NCBI GenBank assembly: GCA_022843485.1
Contig: JALHNM010000001.1
Coordinates: forward strand, 620,001-684,000
Source: Fimbriimonadaceae bacterium
Lineage (GTDB): Bacteria > Armatimonadota > Fimbriimonadia > Fimbriimonadales > Fimbriimonadaceae
Length of the DNA stretch: 64,000 nt
Direction of reading: 5' to 3'
Positions within the stretch are counted from its first letter, which is position 1. Each line of letters begins with the position of its first letter. The translations under genes were made by a program, and so were the position numbers. Below are positions 1-8,132 of this stretch, piece after piece. The notes beneath the pieces are model-generated. The model ran no database searches. It had not been told where the DNA came from and saw nothing but the letters and a program-made list of their open reading frames with translations.

Positions 1-480
1 GCCCAAGAAGAGTACGGCCTGCGTTGCCTCCTTTCCCTCGCTCGTGAGGGGGACGACGGGTTCCTCACCATCCCGGAGATCAGCAAGCGCGAGGGGTTGA
101 CCCCCAGCCACGTCGCGAAGCTCCTCTCGATCCTGCGCCGGGCCGGGTTCGTGAACAGCACCCGGGGCCAGCTCGGCGGCTACAGCCTGGGTCGCCGGGC
201 GAAGGACATGGTCGTGCGCGACGTGCTCGAGGCGCTCGGTGGGCGGCTTTACGACGAGGGGTTCTGTGAGCGACACTCGGGCATCCTGACGTCGTGCGTC
301 CACGACACCGACTGCTTGATCCGACCGCTCTGGTCGAATGTCCAGCACGCGGTGGACTCGGTCCTCTCGAACGTGACCGTGGCTGACCTGGTGGCCGGTG
401 AACTGGCCGACCGGAACGTCACCTTCGGGACTCGGCCGGAGCGGGCCAACGGGAAGCCGCACGACCCGGTCGAGGCGTGA
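1..480 (+). CDS. Rrf2/IscR-family Fe-S regulator (5' truncated)
   Basis: Reading frame 1 is open from the first base, so the N-terminus lies outside the window; 159 residues are visible. The visible part starts inside the winged helix-turn-helix (EYGLRCLLSLA, then PSHVAKLLSILRRAGFV and RGQLGGYSL), the Rrf2 pattern. Three cysteines at visible positions 89, 99 and 105 (spacing C-X9-C-X5-C) match the place where IscR/SufR-type members bind an Fe-S cluster. The stop overlaps the GTG start of an IscA-type protein, so the pair is translationally coupled. Inference: a cluster-sensing regulator of Fe-S assembly genes, some of which probably lie to the left. The TTG at 97 is an internal codon, not a start. 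Confidence 0.88.
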   Translation, partial: AQEEYGLRCLLSLAREGDDGFLTIPEISKREGLTPSHVAKLLSILRRAGFVNSTRGQLGGYSLGRRAKDMVVRDVLEALGGRLYDEGFCERHSGILTSCVHDTDCLIRPLWSNVQHAVDSVLSNVTVADLVAGELADRNVTFGTRPERANGKPHDPVEA

Positions 481-830
481 GCGTGGCCGACCGCCCGTTC
501 CCCGTCGAGGTGACTGACGGCGCGGCCGAGGTGCTGCGACGGATGCTCGCGAAGGCGACCGCCCCCAGCGTGTTCGTCCGAGTCGGGGTCAAGGGCGGGG
601 GCTGTAGCGGGCTCGAGTACGTGGTCAAGCTGGACGACCGGGAGATCCCCGGTGACGTGCGGTGGGTCGCCGAGGGAGTGACTGTGGTTTGCGACCCGAA
701 GTCGGCCGAGTTCCTCGAAGGCTCCCGGCTCGTAGCCTCCGGCAACCTCATCGGCGGCGGCCTGACGTTCGAGAACCCCAACGCCGCCCGCTCCTGCGGC
801 TGCGGCACGAGCTTCCTGCCGAAGGGTTGA
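477..830 (+). CDS. Iron-sulfur cluster assembly accessory protein (HesB/IscA/ErpA family)
   Basis: A 117-residue cytoplasmic A-type carrier, the usual family length. The three conserved cysteines are present: Cys43 in GGGCSGLEY and Cys107/Cys109 in SCGCG near the C-terminus. These bind iron or a transient Fe-S cluster for delivery to apo-proteins. The GTG start (GTGA) overlaps the stop of the Rrf2 regulator, giving a two-gene coupled unit. Whether it is IscA, SufA or ErpA cannot be decided from sequence alone. Confidence 0.93.
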   Translation: MSVADRPFPVEVTDGAAEVLRRMLAKATAPSVFVRVGVKGGGCSGLEYVVKLDDREIPGDVRWVAEGVTVVCDPKSAEFLEGSRLVASGNLIGGGLTFENPNAARSCGCGTSFLPKG

Positions 831-876
831 CCGCCCTTCCCCGACCTACCAGGTCAGCCTTGGGCCTGGGTCGATG

Positions 877-1920
877 TCACTCGACCTCTCCCGTGAGCCG
901 TCGGTAGGTCTCGACGACGCGGCGGACGTAGTTTTGGGTCTCGCGGAACGGGGGGACGCCGCCGTGGCGGCGGACGGCACCCGGTCCGGCGTTGTAGGCC
1001 GCAAGGGCGAGGACGAGGCCCTCGAAGGTGTCCCCAGTCTTGGCGATGTAGGTGTCGAGGTGCTGGCGCAGGAGCTTGACCGTGCCGTAGAGGTTCTGCT
1101 CGGTGTCGTAGGCGTCGGTGACGCCGAGCATCCGGGCGGTTCCGGGCATGAGCTGGCCAAGGCCCATCGCGCCCTTGTGGCTGGTCGTTTCGGGTCGGAA
1201 CGTGCTCTCGGCGAGGACGAGGGCGACCACGAGGCGGGCGTCCACTCCCCTAGCTGCGCTGAACGCGAGGATGGTCTCGGCGATGTGCTGCGCCTTGTCC
1301 GGGCTCAGACGGGGGTTCTGGCGGCGGATGAAGTCGGCATAGGCCGGGACGAGGGCGATCAGGCGTTCCGGGACGGCGACCTGCTTCGTGACGGGCGGGG
1401 CGACCTCGCGGGGGATGTCCCCGGGCATGGGCGAGGGTCGGCGGCCAGAGCGGGAGCTTTGGTTGGTGGGCCGAGTCCGCGAAGGTCCAGCCCGCGGCGG
1501 GGTCGGGGAGGGGCGCTGGGCTTCTTCCCAGGCCGCGATCGTCCGTTCGGGCGCAGCGGCGACGAGCTCGGACTCGAGGCTGGCCGTGCGGCTCGCGCGG
1601 CGGGCTCGGACGAGGAGCCGGGCGTTCACCCGGTTGGCACCGAGCCAGTCGGGCACGGTCGTGGCTCGGACGAGCACCTGGGGACCCCCGACCACGCTGA
1701 CGATCAAGAGGGTCGAGCCTTCGGCCCCCACGGTGCCCCCGACTTCGCCGCGAAGTTCGATGACCCGGTCACCGACGAAGGCGTCGATCCCGGCGGGGGT
1801 GGCGGCGGAGCGAACGCCGTGCTGCCGCCGGACCTGGAGGTAGTCCTCGAGGGACTGGGCGGCGACGACCGACGGAGCGGTCACGAGACCGAGCGCAAGG
1901 GCGATGGTGAGCGGTCGCAC
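877..1920 (-). CDS. Secreted lytic transglycosylase (SLT domain)
   Basis: A 347-residue protein. The open frame continues upstream into a tRNA gene, so I place the start at the GTG at 1920, which gives a clean signal peptide (RPLTIALALGLVTAPSVVAAQ). An uncharacterised N-terminal region and a Pro/Arg-rich linker follow, then a C-terminal SLT domain with LAESTFRPE (catalytic Glu near residue 238), GAMGLGQLMPGTA and LALAAYNAGPGAV. Family role: cleaves the MurNAc-GlcNAc bond of peptidoglycan in the periplasm with 1,6-anhydro product. The start is only 14 nt after the encoded CCA end of tRNA-Ser, so the mRNA 5' end may be made by tRNA processing. Confidence 0.9.
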   Translation of the reverse strand: MRPLTIALALGLVTAPSVVAAQSLEDYLQVRRQHGVRSAATPAGIDAFVGDRVIELRGEVGGTVGAEGSTLLIVSVVGGPQVLVRATTVPDWLGANRVNARLLVRARRASRTASLESELVAAAPERTIAAWEEAQRPSPTPPRAGPSRTRPTNQSSRSGRRPSPMPGDIPREVAPPVTKQVAVPERLIALVPAYADFIRRQNPRLSPDKAQHIAETILAFSAARGVDARLVVALVLAESTFRPETTSHKGAMGLGQLMPGTARMLGVTDAYDTEQNLYGTVKLLRQHLDTYIAKTGDTFEGLVLALAAYNAGPGAVRRHGGVPPFRETQNYVRRVVETYRRLTGEVE

Positions 1921-1934
1921 GATGGACTTTCGAA

Positions 1935-2025
1935 TGGCGGACAGGTCGGGATTCGAACCCGAGAGAGGATATAATCCCCTACCCACTTAGCAGGCGGGCG
2001 CTTTCGTCCACTCAGCCACCTGTCC
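1935..2025 (-). tRNA. tRNA-Ser (anticodon GCU)
   Basis: Read on the minus strand, a 7-bp acceptor stem GGACAGG/CCTGTCC, a D-arm, an anticodon stem CCCGC/GTGGG around loop CTGCTAA (anticodon GCU, reading AGC/AGU), a long variable arm typical of class II tRNA-Ser, and a T-arm containing GGTTCGAATCCC. The discriminator base is G and the 3' CCA is encoded (1937-1935). Confidence 0.96.
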
Positions 2026-2038
2026 GCATGGCCTCCTC

Positions 2039-2044
2039 ATTATG
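2039..2044 (-). promoter_or_regulatory. -10 box of tRNA-Ser
   Basis: CATAAT on the minus strand ends 13 nt before the first tRNA base. It overlaps the proposed ATG of the divergent carotenoid gene, so the two transcription units start back to back. Confidence 0.45.
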
Positions 2045-2797
2045 CATGATCGGTCGCCCGGCCCGCTAGAGTCAGGCCCCTCCCGTGTCTTTGGACCGGT
2101 CAGGCGTGGCTGGGCGGGGCTCAGCCTGCCGTGCCGGGCCTATCTGGGGCTCGTAGCGTTCTCGCTGGCGGGGTCGGCGCTGTCGCGGGCGACGGGGTTG
2201 GACGCGGGGTGGGTCGGTCGGGTCGCCGCCCTCGTGACGCTGGCGATGGGGGTGGGGACGGTGCTCCGGGCCCTGGGGCCGGGGGCGAAGACGTGGCCGT
2301 TCGCGCTCCTCATCGGGGCGGCTTCGGAGGTTTGTGGGCTGTACACGGGCCTGCCGTTCGGGGCGTACGCGTACACGGACGCCTGGTGGCCAACGGTGCC
2401 GCTGCCGGGCGGGCACCGGTTTCCGGTAGCGCTACCGTTCGCTTGGCTGATGATGGCGGGGGCGGGGTATCTGGTGGCGGCGAGGTGGGCTCGGCGCCCA
2501 GGGACATCGCCGGCCTGGTGGGCGGTGCCGCTGGGCGGGGTGCTCGCCGCACTGGCGGACGTGCCGATGGAGCCGGTGATGGCGGGGCCGTTGGGCTACT
2601 GGCGGTGGCTCGAGCCGGGCCCGTTACCTGGTGGTGCGCCGGTGGCCAACTTCGTGGGGTGGGTCGTGGTCTCGGCGGCGGCGGGGGCGGTGCTCCGGCT
2701 CGGTCCGCCGCCCCCGGACTCCCGGGAACCGCTGATCGTGCTCCTAGTCCACTCGCTGTTCGTCGTGGCGCTCGGGGCATTGCTCGTCGTCGGCTGA
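2042..2797 (+). CDS. Carotenoid hydratase-like membrane protein (CruF/DUF422 family)
   Basis: A 251-residue, very hydrophobic protein with about seven membrane segments. Family-type motifs are visible: EVCGLYTGLPFGAYAYTD near residue 95, PFAWLMMAGAGYL near 130, a conserved acidic segment LADVPMEPVM, and VANFVGWVVVSA near 205. CruF-type enzymes hydrate the 1',2' double bond of acyclic carotenoid ends (gamma-carotene or bisanhydrobacterioruberin). The next gene, a CrtI-type desaturase, supports a carotenoid role. The ATG at 2042 is the only obvious start but has no ribosome-binding site, so the N-terminal 25 residues are uncertain. Confidence 0.8.
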   Translation: MHDRSPGPLESGPSRVFGPVRRGWAGLSLPCRAYLGLVAFSLAGSALSRATGLDAGWVGRVAALVTLAMGVGTVLRALGPGAKTWPFALLIGAASEVCGLYTGLPFGAYAYTDAWWPTVPLPGGHRFPVALPFAWLMMAGAGYLVAARWARRPGTSPAWWAVPLGGVLAALADVPMEPVMAGPLGYWRWLEPGPLPGGAPVANFVGWVVVSAAAGAVLRLGPPPPDSREPLIVLLVHSLFVVALGALLVVG

Positions 2798-2807
2798 GTC
2801 GTCCAGC

Positions 2808-2855
2808 GGGGCGAGCAAGCTCGCTACTCCAGAGCGAGAGCAAGCTCTCGCAGTC
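2808..2855. repeat. REP-like palindromic repeat (orphan copy)
   Basis: Contains the core AGCTCGCTACTCCA and flanking GCGAGC/GCTCGC palindrome of the repeats that surround the RAYT gene at 28 kb, followed by a second small palindrome GAGAGC-AA-GCTCTC. It sits between cruF-like and crtI-like genes. Confidence 0.8.
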
Positions 2856-2912
2856 CTTTGGTGTGGGACTCGGGCGACGATCGGGCGGGGAGGGGGGTAG
2901 ACCCCGAGGAGG

Positions 2913-4373
2913 GTGGCACAGAAGCGTTTCGTCGTCGTCGGGGCGGGGCTCGGGGGGTTGGCGGTGGCTTTGCGCCTGGCCCACCGGGGGCACCGTGTGA
3001 CGGTCCTCGAGAAGACCGACCAGGTCGGTGGCAGGAACCGGCGAGTCCGGGTCGGAGAGTGCGAGTTCGACGGCGGGCCGACGCTCCTCATGATGCTCGA
3101 CCCGTTCCGGAAGCTCTTCGCCGACGTCGGCGAGCGGCTGGAGGACCACCTCGACCTCCGGCTCTGCGACCCCAGCTACCGGGTCTTCTACGCCGACGGC
3201 TCGACGGTCGAAGGCACTCCGGACCGGGGCCGGATGACCGAGAACCTCCGCGCCCTCGCCGGGGATCGCGACGCCGACCGCTACCCAGGGCTCCTGGAAG
3301 ACCTCAAGGCCCTCTACGACGACGCGATCCCCAACTTCGTGCGCAAGAACTTCGAGTCGGTGGCGGACTTCGTCGGGCCGAAGCAGCTTGCGATGGTCGT
3401 CCGGCACCGCATGCTCTCGAACCTTGCCAAGCGGGTCGAGCACTACGCGGACGACCCCCGGGTCCGGATGCTCTACAGCTTCCAGACGATGTACCTCGGC
3501 ATGAGTCCGTACGACGCGCCCTGGGTCTATGCCGTGCTCACGTACATGGAGTACGGGGAGGGCGTCTGGTACCCGATGGGCGGCATGGTGCGGCTGTCGG
3601 AGGTCGTGGCGGGCCTGGCCGAAGCCCGGGGGGCGGAGATCCGTCTCGGGTGCCCGGTGGCGAGGGTCGAGTCGGGGGCGGTGACGTTGGCTTCGGGCGA
3701 GCGCATCGAGGCTGACGCGGTCGTGTGCAACGCCGACCTTCCGTACGCCGAGGAGGCCCTGACCGGAGACCGACCGGCGGGAAGCCGCGACCCCCGTCGG
3801 TACTCCTGTAGCGCGGCCATGATGTACGTCGACTACGAGGGCCGACTCGACGGCTTGCTCCACCACAACGTCTTCTTCGGGGCGGACTTCAAGGGGAACC
3901 TCGACGCTCTGTTCCACGAGCCGCTCGGGCTGCCGGAGGACCCGGCCTTCTACGTGTGCCTCACGAACCGGACGGACCCGGCCAAGGCACCGCCGGGGAG
4001 GGAGAACCTCTACGTCCTCGTGCCCGTCCCGAACCTCGACCGGCCGCTCTCAGCGTCCGAGGAGCGGCGGCTCCAGGGCCACGTCTTCGGTCGGCTGTGC
4101 GCAGTGGCCGGTTTCGACCCGTCCCGGGTTCGGGCGATGCGGACGTACGGCCCCGCAGAGTGGGCGTCGGACCTGAACCTGGCGCGGGGGGCGGCGTTCG
4201 GGTTGAGCCACGACTTCTGGCAGAGCGCCTTCTTCCGGCCCTCGAACGCGAGCGCCTCGGACCCCCGGCTCTTCTTCGTCGGCGCGAGCACTCAGCCGGG
4301 GAACGGCCTCCCGATGGTGCTCATCTCGGCCGAGCTCGCGGAACAACGCCTCGTCCGAGCGGGATTGGCGTAA
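2913..4373 (+). CDS. Phytoene desaturase-type FAD oxidoreductase (CrtI family)
   Basis: A 486-residue flavoprotein. The N-terminus holds the dinucleotide-binding motif VVVGAGLGGLAVALRLA and, about 20 residues on, LEKTDQVGGRNR (CrtI signature region). FDGGPTLLM near residue 50 and the C-terminal FVGASTQPGNGLPMVL segment are typical of bacterial phytoene desaturases and related carotene desaturases/isomerases. It would introduce double bonds into phytoene at the inner membrane. The GTG start directly follows GAGGAGG, so the initiation site may be a few codons off. An orphan REP lies between it and the CruF-like gene. The exact substrate (phytoene versus a later intermediate) cannot be fixed. 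Confidence 0.87.
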   Translation: MAQKRFVVVGAGLGGLAVALRLAHRGHRVTVLEKTDQVGGRNRRVRVGECEFDGGPTLLMMLDPFRKLFADVGERLEDHLDLRLCDPSYRVFYADGSTVEGTPDRGRMTENLRALAGDRDADRYPGLLEDLKALYDDAIPNFVRKNFESVADFVGPKQLAMVVRHRMLSNLAKRVEHYADDPRVRMLYSFQTMYLGMSPYDAPWVYAVLTYMEYGEGVWYPMGGMVRLSEVVAGLAEARGAEIRLGCPVARVESGAVTLASGERIEADAVVCNADLPYAEEALTGDRPAGSRDPRRYSCSAAMMYVDYEGRLDGLLHHNVFFGADFKGNLDALFHEPLGLPEDPAFYVCLTNRTDPAKAPPGRENLYVLVPVPNLDRPLSASEERRLQGHVFGRLCAVAGFDPSRVRAMRTYGPAEWASDLNLARGAAFGLSHDFWQSAFFRPSNASASDPRLFFVGASTQPGNGLPMVLISAELAEQRLVRAGLA

Positions 4374-4515
4374 CCGGCCCCGCCGTCAGGCCCGCCCCCG
4401 ACAGGGTTCGAGGACCCGCTTAGGGCTTCCTTACCCGAAACCTTGACCTTGCCCTGAAGTTCGGACTTCCGGTGCCCGATACATTCACCGGGTCGATTCG
4501 ACCGGAGACGCGTGC

Positions 4516-5331
4516 ATGTACGAACAGTATTGGGGCCTCACCGAGCCACCTTTCTCCCTTACCCCGGACCCCCGGTTCCTCTACATGAGCCGGGCACACG
4601 ACGACGCGCTCACGATGCTGCACTACGCCGTGACCCGGAACAAGGGCGCGGCGATGCTGGCCGGGGACATCGGGCTCGGTAAGACCACGATCAGCCGCAA
4701 GCTGCTCGAGACGCTGGACCCGCTCCAGTTCCGGGTCGTGCTCATCGTGAACCCGATCCTGACGCCCACCCAGATGCTGCAGGAGATCCTGGACCAGCTC
4801 GAAGTGCAGTGCGTCTCGCGGAACCGCCAGGTGCTCGTCCAGCGGCTGCACCTGGCCCTCCTCGAGCACTACGACCGGGGGCGCCGGGTGGTCGTGATGA
4901 TCGACGAGGCCCACCTCGTCCGCTCGGCGACGACCCTCGAGGAGATGCGGTTGCTCTTGAACTGCCAGATGAACGACCAGTTCTTGATCAGTCTGCTGTT
5001 CCTCGGTCAGACCGAACTCCCGCCGAAGATCGCGAAGGTTCCCGCGCTCGATCAGCGGATGGCGGTGCGCCACATTCTGAAGCCGCTCGACGTGGTCGAG
5101 ACGGGCGAGATGGTGCTCCACCGGCTTCGGGTGGCGGGCTACACCCGCGACAACAGCCCGTTCACTCCGGACGCCGTGCACCAGCTCCACCTTGCCTCTG
5201 GCGGCGCCCCCCGGGTGGTCTGCCAACTCGCCGACAACGCCCTGCTGATGGCCATGGTCCGGAAGCAGCCGATGATCGACGCCTTCCTGATGCGGGAAGT
5301 CGCCGACGAACAACAAGGAGTGGCCGCGTGA
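4516..5331 (+). CDS. ExeA/GspA-like AAA ATPase
   Basis: A 271-residue ATPase. MYEQYWGLTEPPFSLTPDP at the N-terminus is the classic opening of ExeA-type proteins. Walker A GDIGLGKTT is at about residues 51-59, Walker B VVVMIDEAH at about 125-133, and LFLGQTEL and HILKPLD correspond to sensor regions. ExeA helps assemble secretins across peptidoglycan in type II secretion; related TniB/MuB proteins serve transposons. Here it heads the pilMNOPQ operon, so a role in secretin or pilus assembly is inferred. Unlike ExeA it lacks a C-terminal membrane and peptidoglycan-binding part. GGAG at 4503-4506 gives a ribosome-binding site, so this gene is leadered. Confidence 0.87.
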   Translation: MYEQYWGLTEPPFSLTPDPRFLYMSRAHDDALTMLHYAVTRNKGAAMLAGDIGLGKTTISRKLLETLDPLQFRVVLIVNPILTPTQMLQEILDQLEVQCVSRNRQVLVQRLHLALLEHYDRGRRVVVMIDEAHLVRSATTLEEMRLLLNCQMNDQFLISLLFLGQTELPPKIAKVPALDQRMAVRHILKPLDVVETGEMVLHRLRVAGYTRDNSPFTPDAVHQLHLASGGAPRVVCQLADNALLMAMVRKQPMIDAFLMREVADEQQGVAA

Positions 5332-5801
5332 ACTTCGCCGAAGCCGTACGCCGTGCGTCCCGCGACGCCGGCCAGCCCATCGTCAACGAGCCCACCAGCT
5401 TTGAGACCCCGTCGCCTGCCCCCCCGATCGGGGAGTCGAACCCGGAGAGCGGCGCGGTGTCGATGCCGCAGATCTCTTCGGTCTCGGCGAGCGCGGCCCC
5501 CGAAGGGCCGCACCCCGCCGTAGCCGCGGGAAACGTCGTCCGCCTCGAACTCTTCCTGACCGCCGAGCAGACGTCGAGCATGCTGCGGGCGATCATCAGC
5601 GGCCAGCACACCGTGTTGACCGTGGGCGAAGCAGCCCAGTACCTGCGGGTTCGACCCCAGGCGCTTGCCCGACTCGCCGAGGACGGGCTCGTCCCGGGCG
5701 TTGTCGTGGACGGGAAGTGGCGGTTCCCGAAGAACACGCTCGACGAATGGCTCGCCAACGGCGGGGCCCCGACCCTGGAGGACCAGTCGCATGTCGCTTA
5801 G
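5328..5801 (+). CDS. Helix-turn-helix (excisionase/MerR-type) protein of the pil operon
   Basis: 157 residues. The GTG start overlaps the previous stop (GTGA) and AAGGAG lies 7 nt upstream. The first ~95 residues are low-complexity and Pro/Ser-rich. The C-terminal ~50 residues form a HTH_17/excisionase-type domain (LTVGEAAQYLRVRPQALARL, then GKWRFPKNTLDEWLA). It overlaps pilM by 11 nt. No integrase or phage gene is near, so it is not a prophage excisionase; a DNA-binding or protein-adaptor role in pilus expression is inferred. Function unknown. Confidence 0.8.
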   Translation: MNFAEAVRRASRDAGQPIVNEPTSFETPSPAPPIGESNPESGAVSMPQISSVSASAAPEGPHPAVAAGNVVRLELFLTAEQTSSMLRAIISGQHTVLTVGEAAQYLRVRPQALARLAEDGLVPGVVVDGKWRFPKNTLDEWLANGGAPTLEDQSHVA

Positions 5802-6876
5802 ACTCTTTCGCAGCAAGTCGTACGTCGGCCTCGATATCGGGGCCAAGGTCATCAAAGCCGTCCAGGTCGAGCGTAGCAACTCGGGGTGGAAGGTCACCCG
5901 GGTCGCCCACGGGCCGACCCCGCCGGGAGCCCTGAAGGACGGGGTCGTGTCCGAGGTCGAGGCACTTGCGCACGCGATTCAGGGCCTGCTCCGCTCGGGC
6001 CGGATCTCCGCGACCACCGCTGTGATCGGGGCCTCGGGGGCCTCGGTCGTCGTGCGCAAGGTCACTGTCGGCAAGATGCCGGAAGCGGTCCTGCGCAAGT
6101 CGATCAAGCTCGAAGCCGGCCGTTACGTCTCGTCGAGCGTCGAGGACAGTTTCATCGAGTTCGAGATCCTCGGTGACACCGAGGACGGGCAGATGGAGAT
6201 CCTCGTCGTTGCGGCCCCTCGCGAGTTGGTCCAGACGCGGGTGCTCGCCTGCGAGCAGGCCGGGCTCGAGGTCGAGGTCGTCGACGTGGACCCGTTCGCG
6301 ACGTACCGAGTCCTGGTCGAGGCGGCGCCGGACGGTGCGCTCTACGAGGAGACGGTCGCTCTTGTGGACGTCGGGGCCCAGACGACGAACGTGAGCGTGG
6401 TCCGGTCGGGCGTCTTCGCGATGACCCGCACGATCCCTCAAGGTGGCCAACTGCTCACCGAGGCGCTCTCCTCCTACTTCAAGCTTGAGGAGGAGCAGGC
6501 CGAACAAGGGAAGGCGCAGCTCGACTTGCGGGTGCTCTTGAACGAGGCCCAGCCTCAAGAGAACCCCCCGCTTCGGGTCGTCCAGCCCCACGTGGACGAC
6601 CTTGTTCGCGAGATCCGGCGCTCGCTCAACTACTTCCAGTCGCAGCAGGCCGACGGCCAGGGCAGCCCCGTGAACCGGGTCCTGCTCTGTGGCGGCGCGG
6701 CGGCGATGCCTGGGCTGGCGGCCTATATGGAGCACCGGCTCGGCATTCCGACCCAGCTCGTGGGCGTGTTCGACAACCCGCGGTTCACCTTCGCCGGCCT
6801 CGAGGAGGTCGGTCAGGGTCTCGACTTGACTGTGGCGTCCGGCCTCGCGATGCGGCCGTTCGCCCGCGCCGCCTAA
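5791..6876 (+). CDS. pilM: Type IV pilus assembly protein PilM
   Basis: 361 residues from the ATG at 5791, which has GGAGG about 10 nt upstream. Actin-like fold: phosphate-1 motif YVGLDIGAKVIKAVQVE at the N-terminus, ALVDVGAQTTNVSVV in the middle and VLLCGGAAAMPGLAAYM near the C-terminus. PilM is the cytoplasmic ring-forming partner that binds the N-terminus of PilN and links the inner-membrane alignment complex to the motor. An alternative upstream start would run through the preceding HTH gene and is rejected. Confidence 0.93.
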   Translation: MSLRLFRSKSYVGLDIGAKVIKAVQVERSNSGWKVTRVAHGPTPPGALKDGVVSEVEALAHAIQGLLRSGRISATTAVIGASGASVVVRKVTVGKMPEAVLRKSIKLEAGRYVSSSVEDSFIEFEILGDTEDGQMEILVVAAPRELVQTRVLACEQAGLEVEVVDVDPFATYRVLVEAAPDGALYEETVALVDVGAQTTNVSVVRSGVFAMTRTIPQGGQLLTEALSSYFKLEEEQAEQGKAQLDLRVLLNEAQPQENPPLRVVQPHVDDLVREIRRSLNYFQSQQADGQGSPVNRVLLCGGAAAMPGLAAYMEHRLGIPTQLVGVFDNPRFTFAGLEEVGQGLDLTVASGLAMRPFARAA

Positions 6877-6888
6877 CCGAGAGACACT

Positions 6889-7497
6889 ATGCCGATCGTC
6901 AACCTGATCTACGAACAGCGCCTCGCCGTCGAGCAGCGGGAGCGGCAGACGCGGATGCTCGTGCTGACCATGGTCGGCGTGGGGGCGCTCGCGTTCCTCG
7001 CCACCGGGTTCTTCCTCTTCGAGACCGCCCGCTTCCAGCTTATGTCCGGTGAGCTCGAGGCCCGCAAACAGAAGCTCAAGCCGATGATGGACCAGCTCGC
7101 AGGGAACCAGCTCGACCTGCGCGACATGGAGCCGAGGCTGAAGACGCTGCGAGACGCGGTGAAGCTCACCGAGCAGTGGAACCGGATCATGGACCACGTG
7201 GCGGTGAACACCCCCGGGGACGTGTGGTTCACCTCGTTCCGCTCGAACGTCTCGGACCCCGCCCGCGGGGTGCAAGTGTCGTTCGGCGGGTATGGGACGA
7301 CGCAGTCGGCGATCGGCGAACTCCAACTCCGGCTCGCGACCAGCACGGACCTTTCGAAGGTCGGTCTGCGCTTCAGCCAGGAGCGTCTGATCGACCAGGC
7401 CCGGGCACTGGAGTTCCAAATCGACGCGACGGTGACCGGCACCGAGAAGAAGCCGGTCGTGAAGAAGAAGGACGATAAGGCCAAGGGGGCCGGATGA
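6889..7497 (+). CDS. pilN: Type IV pilus assembly protein PilN
   Basis: 202 residues. The cytoplasmic N-terminus MPIVNLIYEQRL resembles the INLLP-type motif that PilM binds. One membrane helix (about residues 22-45) is followed by a coiled-coil-like stretch and a periplasmic ferredoxin-like domain. A Lys-rich tail ends the protein. Its stop overlaps the start of pilO (ATGA). Confidence 0.88.
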   Translation: MPIVNLIYEQRLAVEQRERQTRMLVLTMVGVGALAFLATGFFLFETARFQLMSGELEARKQKLKPMMDQLAGNQLDLRDMEPRLKTLRDAVKLTEQWNRIMDHVAVNTPGDVWFTSFRSNVSDPARGVQVSFGGYGTTQSAIGELQLRLATSTDLSKVGLRFSQERLIDQARALEFQIDATVTGTEKKPVVKKKDDKAKGAG

Positions 7498-8132
7498 CCA
7501 TGAACTCGAACGTGAAGTCGATCGCCCTGCTCGCCGGGGTCGTGATCCTAGTGGGCGGCGGTGCCGTGGCCTGGTCTTTGAACCTGAGCCAGGGCGCCAA
7601 GGACCGCCACGCGGGGCTCAAGTCGTCGATCCCGGACGATAAGCAACTCCGGACGATGCTGGCCGACTCGCAGTACCTGGTCGACGTCTCCCGCCGGGAG
7701 CTCGACCACCTGGAGCAGTCGATCCCGAACCTGGCTTACGTCCCGACCCTCCTGCGGGAGCTCGAAGCGTTGGGCCGGCGGGTCGATATCGAGGTAACCG
7801 GCGTGCGACCGGTGGCCGAGCGCCAGCAGCGAAGGGCCCCGGACCCGAAGGCGGCCCCCGAGAAGAAGCCTCCTTACGAGGAGATCAACATCGAGATCAG
7901 TGGGCGCGGCAAGTTCGCCGACCTGATGCGGTTAGTCGAAGAGCTCAAGGCGTTCCCGAAGATCGTGGCGGTGCAGTCGATCACGCTCGCGCCGCGACGC
8001 GAGGCGGCCAGGGCCGGCGATGAGCCGAGCTCGGAGTCGCCGAACCTCGACGCGACGATCCGCATCAAGGCGTTCGCGTTCACCCCGAAAGCGGAGGGCG
8101 CCCCGACTGGCGTCCAGGCAGCGACATCGTGA
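7494..8132 (+). CDS. pilO: Type IV pilus assembly protein PilO
   Basis: 212 residues with one N-terminal membrane helix (SIALLAGVVILVGGGAVAW), a coiled coil, and a periplasmic domain with the PilO-type segment YEEINIEISGRGKFADLMRL. It forms heterodimers with PilN in the inner-membrane subcomplex. Coupled by 4-nt overlaps on both sides. Confidence 0.9.
   Translation: MTMNSNVKSIALLAGVVILVGGGAVAWSLNLSQGAKDRHAGLKSSIPDDKQLRTMLADSQYLVDVSRRELDHLEQSIPNLAYVPTLLRELEALGRRVDIEVTGVRPVAERQQRRAPDPKAAPEKKPPYEEINIEISGRGKFADLMRLVEELKAFPKIVAVQSITLAPRREAARAGDEPSSESPNLDATIRIKAFAFTPKAEGAPTGVQAATS

Noticed and set aside
5328-5801. Prophage excisionase
   Set aside because: The HTH_17 domain is excisionase-like, but no integrase, att site or phage gene is near and it is embedded in the pil operon.
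5596-7419. Minus-strand open frame of about 600 codons
   Set aside because: Antisense to pilM and pilN, which have clear family motifs.
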